From Methanothrix harundinacea (GTDB lineage Archaea; Halobacteriota; Methanosarcinia; Methanotrichales; Methanotrichaceae), in the NCBI GenBank assembly GCA_002506535.1, contig DAXT01000017.1:62001-126000 (forward strand): DNA of 64,000 bases. The letters run 5' to 3'. The position numbers and the translations under genes are program-made. The notes below the pieces were generated by a model that was not told the DNA's origin, did no database searches, and worked only from the letters and a program-made list of their open reading frames with translations. Position 1 is the first letter of the stretch, and each line of letters begins with the position of its first letter. Of this stretch, positions 50,515 through 59,051 are shown piece by piece.

Positions 50515-51440
50515 AATTGAAGTCTGGTGCGACGTCGATTCCGGCTTCGGCTCTATTGGCCATGATCCTGATCTCGGCCCCGTTCCTCACCCCGTCGGCT
50601 GAAGCATACCCCTTCAGCTACATGTACCGCGTCCCCGAACCGACGATCATCATCAGCTCATCCACCTCGCCGGAGGTCCTGATGCCCGGCGACACCGGGA
50701 TCGTATCGATTGTCATCGAGAACTCCGCCGACCAGTACGTCGTCTCCTACCAGAGGGAGGACTTCTCCTTCACCGTCCCTGTATACCTGGTGGAGCTGGT
50801 CAGCTCCGAAGGGCTGGAGGTTTTGACCGATCCTTATGCGGACGTCGGGACCGTCGCCCCCGGCGACAGGATCACCGTCTACTTCAACATCAAGGCCGAC
50901 GAGGAGGCGGCCGATGGGACCCACTTCCTGGACGTCCTCCTCGTCAGCGGATACAAGGAGGCTCCGTCGGAGGCGAACCGGAAGGTTCCGGTGAAGGTCG
51001 ACTCCTCCAGCGTCATGCTGATCCAGGCGCAGGCCCCTACCTCCAAGAGCGTTAGCCTGGACGTGGCAAACCCGAGGCAGAACACTCTTAACGCTGTGAC
51101 TATCGTCCCCGAGGCCGATGGGGTGGAGTTCTCCCCCAGGGAGTATTACATCGGCACCATGGAGCCTGACGAGATATTCACCATCGACTTCGATCTGTTG
51201 CCAACATCCCCCGCCGGGGCGATCGACCTGGGATTCAGGGCCAGGTACAAAAACGGGGACACCTGGCACGAGTCGGAGGTCTACACGACGATCCTCAGGG
51301 CAGGGGCGGAAGCCACCACCGGAGGAAGGGGACCTCCCGGAGAGGGGAGTGCCGGGATAACGACGGCCGCAGCGGTGATCCTCCTGCCGACGGTGATAGG
51401 CGGCGCTTACTTCTGGCGGAGGAGGGGCAAGAGACCTTGA
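50511..51440 (+). CDS. Secreted accessory protein of the MacB-like system
   Basis: A 309-residue exported protein with a signal peptide (ALLAMILISAPFLTPSAEA) and one C-terminal membrane helix (GITTAAAVILLPTVIGGAYF) before a basic RRRGKRP tail, so the body lies outside. The body consists of immunoglobulin-like beta domains of the COG1361 S-layer type (EVLMPGDTGIVSIVIENSAD, SVSLDVANPRQNTLNAVTIV). The TTG at 50511 is preferred; a longer frame from 50457 would sit inside the ATPase. COG1361-ATPase-permease triads recur in methanogens. Confidence 0.78.
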   Translation: MKLKSGATSIPASALLAMILISAPFLTPSAEAYPFSYMYRVPEPTIIISSSTSPEVLMPGDTGIVSIVIENSADQYVVSYQREDFSFTVPVYLVELVSSEGLEVLTDPYADVGTVAPGDRITVYFNIKADEEAADGTHFLDVLLVSGYKEAPSEANRKVPVKVDSSSVMLIQAQAPTSKSVSLDVANPRQNTLNAVTIVPEADGVEFSPREYYIGTMEPDEIFTIDFDLLPTSPAGAIDLGFRARYKNGDTWHESEVYTTILRAGAEATTGGRGPPGEGSAGITTAAAVILLPTVIGGAYFWRRRGKRP

Positions 51441-51484
51441 CCTCATCCATCGATGGCGTGGTTCTGGCATCGGAGTGAGCTCTC

Positions 51485-52705
51485 TTGAGACCCGACGACA
51501 TGCTGGAATACGTCCTATCGAGCTTCAGGTCCGATTGGAGGAGGGCCTTCATGTCGAGCCTCGGGATCATCATCGGCGTGATCTCGATAGTCGCTCTGCT
51601 ATCGGTGGGCCAGGGGCTATACGGCGGCGTCAGCGAACAGTTCGGAGATATGGATATGGACCTCATCAGCGTGAGGCCTGGATCGGAGATGGTGATGGGC
51701 CCGGGACCAGGGAGCCGACCGGTCTTGTCTTCGGCGGAGCCCGCCGAGTTCGACCATAAAGACGTGAAGATCGTCGAAAACGTCCTGGGGGTCGATGCGG
51801 TATATCCCCTTAAAACTGCCAGAGCGCTCCTCTCCTTCCGGGGGGACAACTCATCCGTCAACATCGTCGGAATCTCGCCCGAAAATCACGACGACATGAA
51901 GGATTCAGTGGCTCGGGGCCGGTTTTTGACCGGGTCCGACTACAAAGCGGCGGTGGTAAGCAGCGACGTGGCTGAGAATTCCTTCAGGATGAAGATCTCC
52001 CCCGGAAACCAGATTAGGGTCTACTCGGCAGACAAGAGCCGCTATATGGACCTCAAGGTGGTGGGAGTCCTAGAGGAGGACGAGGATCCGTCTTACGCCT
52101 CCAACGACGGCATATACGTCTCCCACAGGGCGATGAAAGAATTCCTGGACTCTGAAAATTACTATTACGACAGCATCATCGTGAGGGCCAGAGACTCCGC
52201 CGAGGTGGAGGTGGTGGCCGAGAAGGTCGAGAAGGCCCTATCCAGGACTCATAGGAACGAGGCTTACAGCGTCGAGGCGATGACGACGATCTTTGAGTCG
52301 GTCCTGGAGGTGCTGAACATGATCAAATACGCCCTCGCTGGCATCGGCTCCATATCTCTCGTGGTGGGGGCGATCGGCATATCCAACGTCATGATGCTGA
52401 CGGTGAAGGAGAGGACCCACGAGATAGGGGTGATGAAGGCGATCGGAGCCACCACCTGGGACGTTAGGGCCCTGTACCTCCTGGACGCGGGGATGCTCGG
52501 CCTTGTGAGTAGCCTGGTGGGCATCCTCCTCGGAACCCTCGTCTCGAACTTCGTTGGATCGGTGGCGATGCTGCCCATGGAGGTGACGGCCCAGTCCGTG
52601 GCCCTCGGCCTCCTCTTCGGCGTATCGATCACCACCGTCGCCGGGATCTATCCCGCCAACAAGGCGGCGGTCCTCGACCCCATCGAGGCGCTCCGGGGGG
52701 AGTGA
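51485..52705 (+). CDS. MacB-like ABC permease (FtsX domain)
   Basis: A 406-residue permease. The first helix is SSLGIIIGVISIVALLSVG, followed by an outer MacB_PCD domain (about 45-270) and the FtsX domain with three helices (YALAGIGSISLVVGAIGISN, MLGLVSSLVGILLGTLV, SVALGLLFGVSITTVAGIYP). The signature KERTHEIGVMKAIGATTWDV is intact. Start is TTG. It completes ATPase-accessory-permease. Confidence 0.92.
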   Translation: MRPDDMLEYVLSSFRSDWRRAFMSSLGIIIGVISIVALLSVGQGLYGGVSEQFGDMDMDLISVRPGSEMVMGPGPGSRPVLSSAEPAEFDHKDVKIVENVLGVDAVYPLKTARALLSFRGDNSSVNIVGISPENHDDMKDSVARGRFLTGSDYKAAVVSSDVAENSFRMKISPGNQIRVYSADKSRYMDLKVVGVLEEDEDPSYASNDGIYVSHRAMKEFLDSENYYYDSIIVRARDSAEVEVVAEKVEKALSRTHRNEAYSVEAMTTIFESVLEVLNMIKYALAGIGSISLVVGAIGISNVMMLTVKERTHEIGVMKAIGATTWDVRALYLLDAGMLGLVSSLVGILLGTLVSNFVGSVAMLPMEVTAQSVALGLLFGVSITTVAGIYPANKAAVLDPIEALRGE

Positions 52706-52850
52706 TGAGTAACCGCAGCCGACGGAGGCCTTCCGGCCCCGAACCGAAAGCCCTCTGGCTGAAGCGCACGTATCAGTCTACCTCCTCTCCCTCGCCAGAG
52801 GGCCGGGACCGCGGGGCCGGGAGCTGCCCGTCTGTATATTGTATGCAAAA

Positions 52851-52860
52851 TTATATAAAA
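52851..52860 (+). promoter_or_regulatory. TATA box of the small membrane gene at 52934
   Basis: TTATATAAAA, about 75-83 bp before ATG 52934, implying a leader of about 50 nt. Confidence 0.5.
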
Positions 52861-52933
52861 AAGATAGAGGTGGACGGATAAACCATGCCCAAATCGGCCA
52901 AATGTTGTTCGAGGTCTGAACAGATCGAAGGAG

Positions 52934-53242
52934 ATGAATTCCATGAAGCTCAACGGCTTGTTGCACAGGGTTAACAGGATCTCTGCCTGGGTCCTCTTCG
53001 TCCTGATGATAGCGTACATCGTCACCGGATACGCCTGGAGCAAGGGGATAATAATGAGCCGAAGCGACGCGATCTTCTGGCATACGAGCCTGGATCTCCT
53101 CCTCGTCTTCGTCTTCCTCGTCCATATCCTCATCGGCGCCAAGTTAGCCCTGAGAAGGTATGGGGTCGATCACCCCCTCGTCAACCCGGCGCTCCTGGTC
53201 ATCGGCCTTGCCGGATTCATATCGGCGTTGATGATCTCGTAA
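52934..53242 (+). CDS. Small three-helix membrane protein, cytochrome b-like
   Basis: A 102-residue protein with three membrane helices (ISAWVLFVLMIAYIVTGYAW, TSLDLLLVFVFLVHILIGA, PALLVIGLAGFISALMIS). Histidines flank or lie in the first two helices (LLHRVNR, FWHTSLD and FLVHILIG), reminiscent of the haem-binding histidines of small cytochrome b or DUF4405-like proteins. Haem binding is only inferred. Start ATG 52934 or 52943. It stands alone ahead of the thermosome gene. Confidence 0.65.
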   Translation: MNSMKLNGLLHRVNRISAWVLFVLMIAYIVTGYAWSKGIIMSRSDAIFWHTSLDLLLVFVFLVHILIGAKLALRRYGVDHPLVNPALLVIGLAGFISALMIS

Positions 53243-53483
53243 ACGACTCCCCAGCGCCAGGATCTCCCAAAGGGTCCGACGGCGCCACGTCCTGAACCGC
53301 CCCGAAAGCTCTCCGGCGAGGAACCCTCCCATTTCTGCCAATCCCTCCAAACCTCGCCGGGGGCCGGGAAGACGGTATCGGAACCTGATGGATCATATTA
53401 TCACATCCGAAATCTCTTCTCCAACGGCCTGCTGCCTTGAAACATCCCCCCATCCATATCCGTACGGCGATCGGTTGAAAACC

Positions 53484-53491
53484 CTTTTATA
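53484..53491 (+). promoter_or_regulatory. TATA box of the thermosome gene
   Basis: CTTTTATA, about 40 bp before the ATG, with a strong GGAGG ribosome-binding site at 53519-53523. The preceding 240 bp are non-coding and show no other clear signal. Confidence 0.6.
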
Positions 53492-53529
53492 GAAGGTCAA
53501 ATAGTCTGATCCCGAGAAGGAGGCAACTT

Positions 53530-55221
53530 ATGGCATCATTAGGTGGACAGCCGATATTGATTCTTAGAGAAGGGGCTCGACGGGAGCGGGGAAGAGAGGC
53601 GATGTCTAACAACATCATGGCGGCGAGAGCCGTCGCCAAGGCGGTCCGATCCACCCTGGGACCCAGGGGGATGGACAAGCTCCTAGTCGACACCATCGGA
53701 GACGTGACGATCACCAACGACGGCGTCACCATCCTCCGGGAGATGGAGGTGGAGCACCCCGCCGCCAAGATGCTGGTGGAGGCGGCAAAAGCCCAGAACG
53801 ACATAGTGGGGGACGGGACGACCACCGTGGCGATATTGACGGGAGAGCTCCTCAAGAGGGCGGAGGAGCTGATAGATCTGGGCGTCCACCCGACGATGAT
53901 CGTCTCGGGGTACAGCATGGCTCAGGATAAGGCGATCGAGGTCCTGGAGGGGATGGCAAGAGAGGTCTCCGAAAAGGACCGCGACCTCCTGGAGAAGATA
54001 GCCATCACCTCCATGACCGGGAAGCTCGCCGGAGATGCCAACATCGAGATAGCAAAGCACGCCGTGGAGATGGTACTGGCGGTCACCGAGGAGACGGATG
54101 AAGGGAAGAAGGTCGTAACCCTCAAGAACGTCATCGTGGAGAAGAAGGCCGGAGAGAGCATGGAGGACTCCCAGTTCATCCGCGGGATCATCATCGATAA
54201 AGAGCGGGTCCACTCCAACATGCCCAAGAAGGTCGAGAAGGCGAGGATAGCCATCCTCGGAACCCCCATCGAGGCGAGGGACACCGAGACGAAGGCCGAG
54301 ATCTCCATCACCTCCTCAGACCAGTTCAAGATCTTCGCAGACCAGGAGAAGGAGGCGATCAAGAAGGTGGTGGACAAGGTGACCGCCACCGGAGCCAACG
54401 TCGTCTTCTGCCAGAAGGGTATCGACGACCTCGCCCAGAGCCTCCTGGCCAAGGCGGGGATCACAGCCTTCAGGAGGATCAGGAAGACGGACCTGAAGAA
54501 GCTGGCACGGGCCACAGGCGGAAATATGGTCACAAACCTCGACGAGATGACGGAGAAGGACCTGGGGAGAGCTGACCTGGTGGAGGAGAAGAAGGTGGGC
54601 GGAGCTCATATGACCTTCGTTACGGGCCTTCCCCAGGAGGGGACGGTATCTCTCCTCCTCCGCGGCGGAACCCAGCAGGTAGTCGACAGCCTGGAGAGGG
54701 CCCTCGACGACGCCCTCCACGCCGTCGCGGCGGCCGTCGAGGACGGGACCCTCGTCGCCGGCGGCGGAGCCCCTGAGGTGGAGCTCTACCTGAAGCTGAG
54801 GGAGTACTCCGCCAACTTCAAGGGGAGAGAGCAGCTCGCCGTAGCGAAGTTTGCCGAGGCGATGGCGGAGATCCCTAAAGCCCTCGCCGAAAACGCCGGC
54901 TTTGACGCCATAACCAAGCTGACGGACATGAAGAGCAGCCACGAGGCGGGGATGAAGACCGGCGGCCTCAACGCCCTCGACGGGAAGGTCGTGGACATGT
55001 GGGCGATGGGGGTCGTAGAACCGCTCCGGGTGAAGACCCAGGCGATCAAATCCGCCACCGAAGCCGCCAACCTTATACTGCGGATCGACGACGTCATCGC
55101 ATCCAAGAGGACGGAGCAGCCGCCCGCCGGAGCTGGAGCCGGTATGGGAGGGATGCCCGGAGGGATGTGCGGAATGCCCGCCGGCATGGGCGGGATGGGG
55201 ATGCCCCCGGGGATGATGTAA
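53530..55221 (+). CDS. thsA: Thermosome subunit (group II chaperonin)
   Basis: A 563-residue archaeal chaperonin subunit forming double-ring ATP-driven folding chambers. Landmarks: RSTLGPRGMDKLLVD, ATP-binding GDGTTTVAILTGELL, and GGGAPEVELYLKLREYS in the equatorial domain. The C-terminus ends in a Gly/Met-rich tail (GGMPGGMCGMPAGMGG) as in other thermosomes. Only one subunit gene is in the window. Confidence 0.96.
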   Translation: MASLGGQPILILREGARRERGREAMSNNIMAARAVAKAVRSTLGPRGMDKLLVDTIGDVTITNDGVTILREMEVEHPAAKMLVEAAKAQNDIVGDGTTTVAILTGELLKRAEELIDLGVHPTMIVSGYSMAQDKAIEVLEGMAREVSEKDRDLLEKIAITSMTGKLAGDANIEIAKHAVEMVLAVTEETDEGKKVVTLKNVIVEKKAGESMEDSQFIRGIIIDKERVHSNMPKKVEKARIAILGTPIEARDTETKAEISITSSDQFKIFADQEKEAIKKVVDKVTATGANVVFCQKGIDDLAQSLLAKAGITAFRRIRKTDLKKLARATGGNMVTNLDEMTEKDLGRADLVEEKKVGGAHMTFVTGLPQEGTVSLLLRGGTQQVVDSLERALDDALHAVAAAVEDGTLVAGGGAPEVELYLKLREYSANFKGREQLAVAKFAEAMAEIPKALAENAGFDAITKLTDMKSSHEAGMKTGGLNALDGKVVDMWAMGVVEPLRVKTQAIKSATEAANLILRIDDVIASKRTEQPPAGAGAGMGGMPGGMCGMPAGMGGMGMPPGMM

Positions 55222-55245
55222 AGCCCTCTGCGGCAGATCTCTCAT

Positions 55246-55318
55246 GTCCCATCATCTCTGCCCTCCCTCATCTCCTCAAATGGGCTTAGGGGAGATCCTG
55301 GCCATAAGATGATGGGAC
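55246..55318 (+). repeat. Long inverted repeat downstream of the thermosome gene
   Basis: Perfect 12-bp arms GTCCCATCATCT (55246-55257) and AGATGATGGGAC (55307-55318) enclose 49 bp with an inner ATCTCC/GGAGAT pair. A 26-bp near-palindrome follows at 55338-55363 (GGATCGAA with TTCGATCC ends). It may be a 3' processing structure, a terminator or a MITE-like remnant, since an ISL3 remnant begins at 55511. Confidence 0.55.
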
Positions 55319-55510
55319 GGATCTGGCCCAAAGATGCGGATCGAATTCGATTCGATTCGATCCGTCCCTCGGTCAGATCGATCTATAATGACAAGGCGGG
55401 ATGGCATCAGAAAATGACGCCTCCTCCCAGCCCGCCTGAAATATGGCTCTTCTCTATTTCCTGTGGGTAATGGATAACCACTCATCATATGATGTTATCG
55501 AATAAAAACC

Positions 55511-55733
55511 ATGTCCATCTCACAAGAGGATATTTTTAAGCTGGCACTGAACTTGTAGCCGCCCCGGTATATCGATTCAATAGACTTCGAATTGGAGGAG
55601 AAACAACTCGACATCCATATAGATTTCAAACGGGGTGGTAAGTCTCCATCTCCTCAATGCGGCAACTGCGAATGCGATTGTTCACGATACTATCGATAAG
55701 AGTTGGCGTCATCTGAACTTCTTTCAATTTTAG
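55511..55733 (+). pseudogene. ISL3-family transposase remnant
   Basis: ATG 55511 opens SISQEDIFKLALNL, then an in-frame TAG at 55556. The same frame continues PPRYIDSIDFELEEKQ, DIHIDFKRGGKSPSPQCGNC, the N-terminal zinc-ribbon part of ISL3 transposases. A frameshift near 55695 moves to SWRHLNFFQF, the conserved continuation, followed by a stop. About 75 of the usual 400 or so residues remain, so the element is dead. I found no matching 3' part. Confidence 0.8.
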
Positions 55734-56074
55734 ACCTAATTTCATTTTCGAGTTCCCAGAACGAAATGAAAAAGCTGAAAAGTCTAGTTTTTTTAATGAA
55801 TGCCCCTCGGCTTGCAGCGGGGTGCGCTGTTTGACTCCGCCATCATTGGACAGATTTAGACCGCCGTTGACGATGGAGGGCTCTGAGGAGAGAAGGCTGC
55901 GAAGAACGGTAGAGAGCGGAGATAATCCATTGATGGACAAGGCAAGAATGCCAAGATCAAGTCCAGCTAGATCGGATTAATAAAAAGGCTATAGCAAGCA
56001 TTTCTTGAGATATGATCTCGTCCATGCATCGCTATATTTGTTTGAAACTGTGATATTATGCTTCTGGATAACCC
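55734..56074. other. Non-coding stretch after the ISL3 remnant
   Basis: About 340 AT-richer bases without a convincing gene on either strand. Short open frames here have no family resemblance. It may be decayed insertion-sequence DNA. Confidence 0.4.
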
Positions 56075-56422
56075 TCAGCCGATGGCAAATGAATACCTGA
56101 ATCCAGAGTAGTACCAGGGACGGTAACTGTAGTATGGGTAATAGTAGCTGCTTGGGTAATAGTACGTGTAGTAGTAGCTGCCTGGGTAGTAATAAGTGTT
56201 GTAGTAGTAGCTGCCCGGGTAGTAGTAACCATATGGGTAATAGCTGTAATACCACTCATAGTTCCAGGGAGAGAGCCAGTCTTGGGAGGGATGGGACCAA
56301 TGAGATGATTTCTTTGATGAATGCCCCCAATCTCGGTCTCCCGATGGATCTGCTGCTGCCACTCCACAGAGAAGCCCTGCTGCTAATAGAGTAATGACCG
56401 TTATAGTCTTAATAACTAACAC
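56075..56422 (-). CDS. Tyrosine-rich secreted protein
   Basis: A 115-residue protein with a signal peptide (VITLLAAGLLCGVAAADPSG). The mature 90 residues are extraordinarily rich in tyrosine, with repeats of YYYPGSYYYNTYYYPG type, plus Ser, Pro, Gly and Trp. It resembles no enzyme; Tyr-rich repeats of this kind can make cross-linked or sheath-like surface material, which is inference. A TATA box (minus-strand CTTAAATACTT, 56445-56454) lies about 25-30 bp before the ATG. Confidence 0.72.
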   Translation of the reverse strand: MLVIKTITVITLLAAGLLCGVAAADPSGDRDWGHSSKKSSHWSHPSQDWLSPWNYEWYYSYYPYGYYYPGSYYYNTYYYPGSYYYTYYYPSSYYYPYYSYRPWYYSGFRYSFAIG

Positions 56423-56680
56423 CCCAAATAGTAAAGGCGATCGAAGTATTTAAGCATATTGCTCATGTGAATCTCTTTCGAGAGTGAGGGCGGCCGATCC
56501 CCATAACGGTGCCCTTCATCCAGGGTAGAGGGGGTCCTTCAGGTCGCATCGAAGGATGGATGAGGCGACAGCACAGAGCTACTGGCTGCTGAAAAGAGAT
56601 CTATATAAAGAGGGGCAAAAGTCCCTCTCCAGCGGCCAAGATATACCTCGAAATATAGATCGATATAAACGAGCTGGAGA

Positions 56681-56756
56681 TGGTGGGGCCACGGCGATTT
56701 GAACGCCGGTCACAGGACCCCCAGTCCTGTAGGATACCAGGCTACCCTATGGCCCC
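56681..56756 (-). tRNA. tRNA-Pro (anticodon GGG)
   Basis: Read on the minus strand, acceptor GGGGCCA pairs with TGGCCCC, discriminator A (56684) and encoded CCA (56681-56683). The anticodon arm is CAGGA-CTGGGGG-TCCTG, giving GGG. The T arm contains GGCGTTCAAATCGCC. It has 73 nt without CCA. Confidence 0.95.
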
Positions 56757-56793
56757 GCTGCGGATTCCTTGACGCAGATCACCCATATAAAGG

Positions 56794-57054
56794 TTATCGC
56801 CAGGAGCCGGAGGTCCTGGCGCCGACGTCCACCATCCAGAGGCCGAATAAGACCAGAAGGCCGTTGAAGAAGAATGCGATGGGATCTATGGCGTTCGGAA
56901 CGATGGTGAAGAGGAAGATCCCCGTAGAAACGGTGCCTAGTCCCATGAGGACGACCCCTGCCCTGACCGATACGAGGGTGTAGAGGACCCCCACAGAGAT
57001 CAGGATCATCCCCGCCAACATCAATGGGTTGGGGGGCAGAGCGGTGGGAAACAT
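56794..57054 (-). CDS. Small membrane protein
   Basis: An 86-residue protein with three predicted helices (LMLAGMILISVGVLYTLVSV, VVLMGLGTVSTGIFLFTIV, FFFNGLLVLFGLWMVDVG). No charged catalytic residues are seen, and the family is not recognised. It lies just upstream of tRNA-Pro on the same strand. Confidence 0.55.
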   Translation of the reverse strand: MFPTALPPNPLMLAGMILISVGVLYTLVSVRAGVVLMGLGTVSTGIFLFTIVPNAIDPIAFFFNGLLVLFGLWMVDVGARTSGSWR

Positions 57055-57212
57055 GGCCGCGAATTTCGTGGCCGTTTACTTATATGTTGTCGTCTTAGCT
57101 GCCGCCTCTTCCATCTTCGTATCAGCGATATCCGTCTTCATCATTCTCCGTCGTCTCCGTCATATTCTTCCTCGGTCTCTGGGAGGTCTTTATCCTGCGG
57201 CCCCCATCAGAT

Positions 57213-57668
57213 TCACTCCTCTTCCTGGCCGGACCGGACGATCACCGCGGGACCCCGGCGCAGCTCCAACATCTCCTCCGGGGATAGGACGGCCCTTCCT
57301 GTGGCTATCAGCCTTCCGTCCTCGTCTACGATCAGCACCTCCTCCCCCGCCCTGATATCGGGATCGACGGAGACGACGTGCTTTGCGAAGGCGGTCCCGC
57401 CACGGGCGACGTAAGGGGCGACGTCGTTCATGACGACGACCCGCTGTCTTGGGGCAGGGAGAAAGTCGTAGAGGAGCTTCGCCCCTGATCCGCTCAAGGT
57501 GAGGAGGCCGTCTCTCGCCCTCACCGTCGCCGTCCTCTCGCCGTCCAGGTAAAGGTGCCTCAGCCTTCCGGTATTTGATAGCATGAAGGTGGTATCGTCC
57601 CCGAAAAGGGCGCGACCGCAGCCGCGGCCGAACTGGAGGTCGGCTATCATCCTCGCCCGTTTTAGCAT
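57213..57668 (-). CDS. PUA-domain protein (COG1370-like)
   Basis: A 151-residue protein. The start MLKRARMIADLQFGRGCG and the segment LLTLSGSGAKLLYDFLP match the archaeal PUA protein family linked to tRNA-guanine transglycosylase. The C-terminal PUA domain (about 70-148) contains VVVMNDVAPYVARGGTAFAK and PDIRAGEEVLIVDEDGRLIA. It probably binds RNA. ATG 57668 fits the family start; a GTG at 57680 is four codons earlier. Confidence 0.78.
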   Translation of the reverse strand: MLKRARMIADLQFGRGCGRALFGDDTTFMLSNTGRLRHLYLDGERTATVRARDGLLTLSGSGAKLLYDFLPAPRQRVVVMNDVAPYVARGGTAFAKHVVSVDPDIRAGEEVLIVDEDGRLIATGRAVLSPEEMLELRRGPAVIVRSGQEEE

Positions 57669-57806
57669 CGGCTCCGACACTGGCCCTCCGGCTTAAAAAG
57701 GCTGCCGGAGCGGCTGCGGTTCGGGGTGGCTCCGCCCCAAATACCACCATAACCTATTTTGCCCCCGAAGCAATCCTCTCTCGAAGATCGTTTACCGGTG
57801 ATTTGA

Positions 57807-59051
57807 TTGAGATTCCTGGATGATGCTGATCCCGAGATCGCCTCCGCTATAAATGACGAGCTGGAGCGACAGAGAAACGGCCTGGAGCTGATCGCCGCCG
57901 AGAACTTCACCAGTCCCGCGGTGATGGAGGCCTACAACAACGTGATGACGAACAAATACGCAGAGGGCTACCCTGGCAAACGGTACTACGGCGGCTGCAC
58001 CTTCGTTGATGTCGCCGAGAACCTGGCGAGGGACCGGTGCCGGGCTCTATTCGGCGCAGAGCACGTCAACGTCCAGCCCCACAGCGGCTCCCAGGCGAAT
58101 ATGGCCGTCTACCTCGCCCTCCTCAAGCCCCGGGATACCGTCATGGGGATGGCCCTCGACCACGGCGGCCACCTCTCCCACGGAAGCCCCGTCAACTTCT
58201 CAGGCAAGATCTACAACGTCGTCCATTACGGCGTCAATAAGGAGACGGAGATGCTCGATTACGGCGAGATCCTGGATATAGCCAAAAAGTGCTCTCCCAA
58301 GATGATCGTCACCGGCGCCTCGGCCTACCCCCGGACCATCGACTTCGCTGCCCTCCGGGAGGTCGCCGACGAGGTGGGAGCATACCTGATGGCAGACATC
58401 GCCCACATCGCGGGGCTCGTCGCCGCCGGCGTCCACCCCTCGCCGATACCCCACGCCGACGTCGTCACCACTACCACCCACAAGACCCTGCGAGGACCGA
58501 GGGGCGGCGTCGTCATGTGCCGGCAGGATATCGCCCCCGCCATCGACAGGGCGGTCTTTCCGGGGGTCCAGGGCGGTCCCCTGATGCATGTCATCGCCGC
58601 AAAGGCCGTCGGGTTCAAGGAGGCATCGACCCCCCAGTTCAAGAGCTACCAGGAGCAGATCGTCAAGAACTCCGCCGTCATCGCGAAGACCCTCCTCGAT
58701 CAGAACTTCGAGCTCGTATCGGGGGGGACCGACAACCACCTGATGCTCGTAAAGCTCCTGAAGATGCCGTACTCAGGAAAAGACGCCGAGGCTGCCCTGG
58801 AGCGGGCGAGGATCACCCTCAACAAGAACACCATACCCTTCGATCCCACCTCCCCCTTCATCACCAGCGGTATCAGGATAGGGACCCCGGCGGTCACCAC
58901 CCGGGGGATGAAGGAGAAGGAGATGGTCCAGATAGCCAACATGATAGGATCGGTCCTCAGGAATATCGACGATGAGAACGTCATCGCCAGAGTAAGAGAC
59001 GAGGTGGCCGAGCTTTGTCGCAGGTTCCCCCTCTATCCGGAACTGGGATGA
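57807..59051 (+). CDS. glyA: Serine hydroxymethyltransferase
   Basis: A 414-residue PLP enzyme that interconverts serine and glycine with a tetrahydropterin one-carbon carrier. Motifs: IAAENFTSPAVMEAYNNVMT, YGGCTFVDVAENLARDR, and the PLP-lysine segment VVTTTTHKTLRGPRGGV. Start is TTG 57807. The stop overlaps the folD start (ATGA), so the two one-carbon enzymes are coupled. Confidence 0.96.
   Translation: MRFLDDADPEIASAINDELERQRNGLELIAAENFTSPAVMEAYNNVMTNKYAEGYPGKRYYGGCTFVDVAENLARDRCRALFGAEHVNVQPHSGSQANMAVYLALLKPRDTVMGMALDHGGHLSHGSPVNFSGKIYNVVHYGVNKETEMLDYGEILDIAKKCSPKMIVTGASAYPRTIDFAALREVADEVGAYLMADIAHIAGLVAAGVHPSPIPHADVVTTTTHKTLRGPRGGVVMCRQDIAPAIDRAVFPGVQGGPLMHVIAAKAVGFKEASTPQFKSYQEQIVKNSAVIAKTLLDQNFELVSGGTDNHLMLVKLLKMPYSGKDAEAALERARITLNKNTIPFDPTSPFITSGIRIGTPAVTTRGMKEKEMVQIANMIGSVLRNIDDENVIARVRDEVAELCRRFPLYPELG

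Noticed and set aside
55626..55940. Minus-strand frame of 104 codons over the ISL3 remnant
   Set aside because: The plus-strand transposase homology explains the region, and the minus-strand product has no recognisable features.
56134..56394. Plus-strand frame rich in Ser/Cys opposite the Tyr-rich gene
   Set aside because: It is the reverse of the Tyr codon repeats; the minus-strand frame has a signal peptide and promoter.
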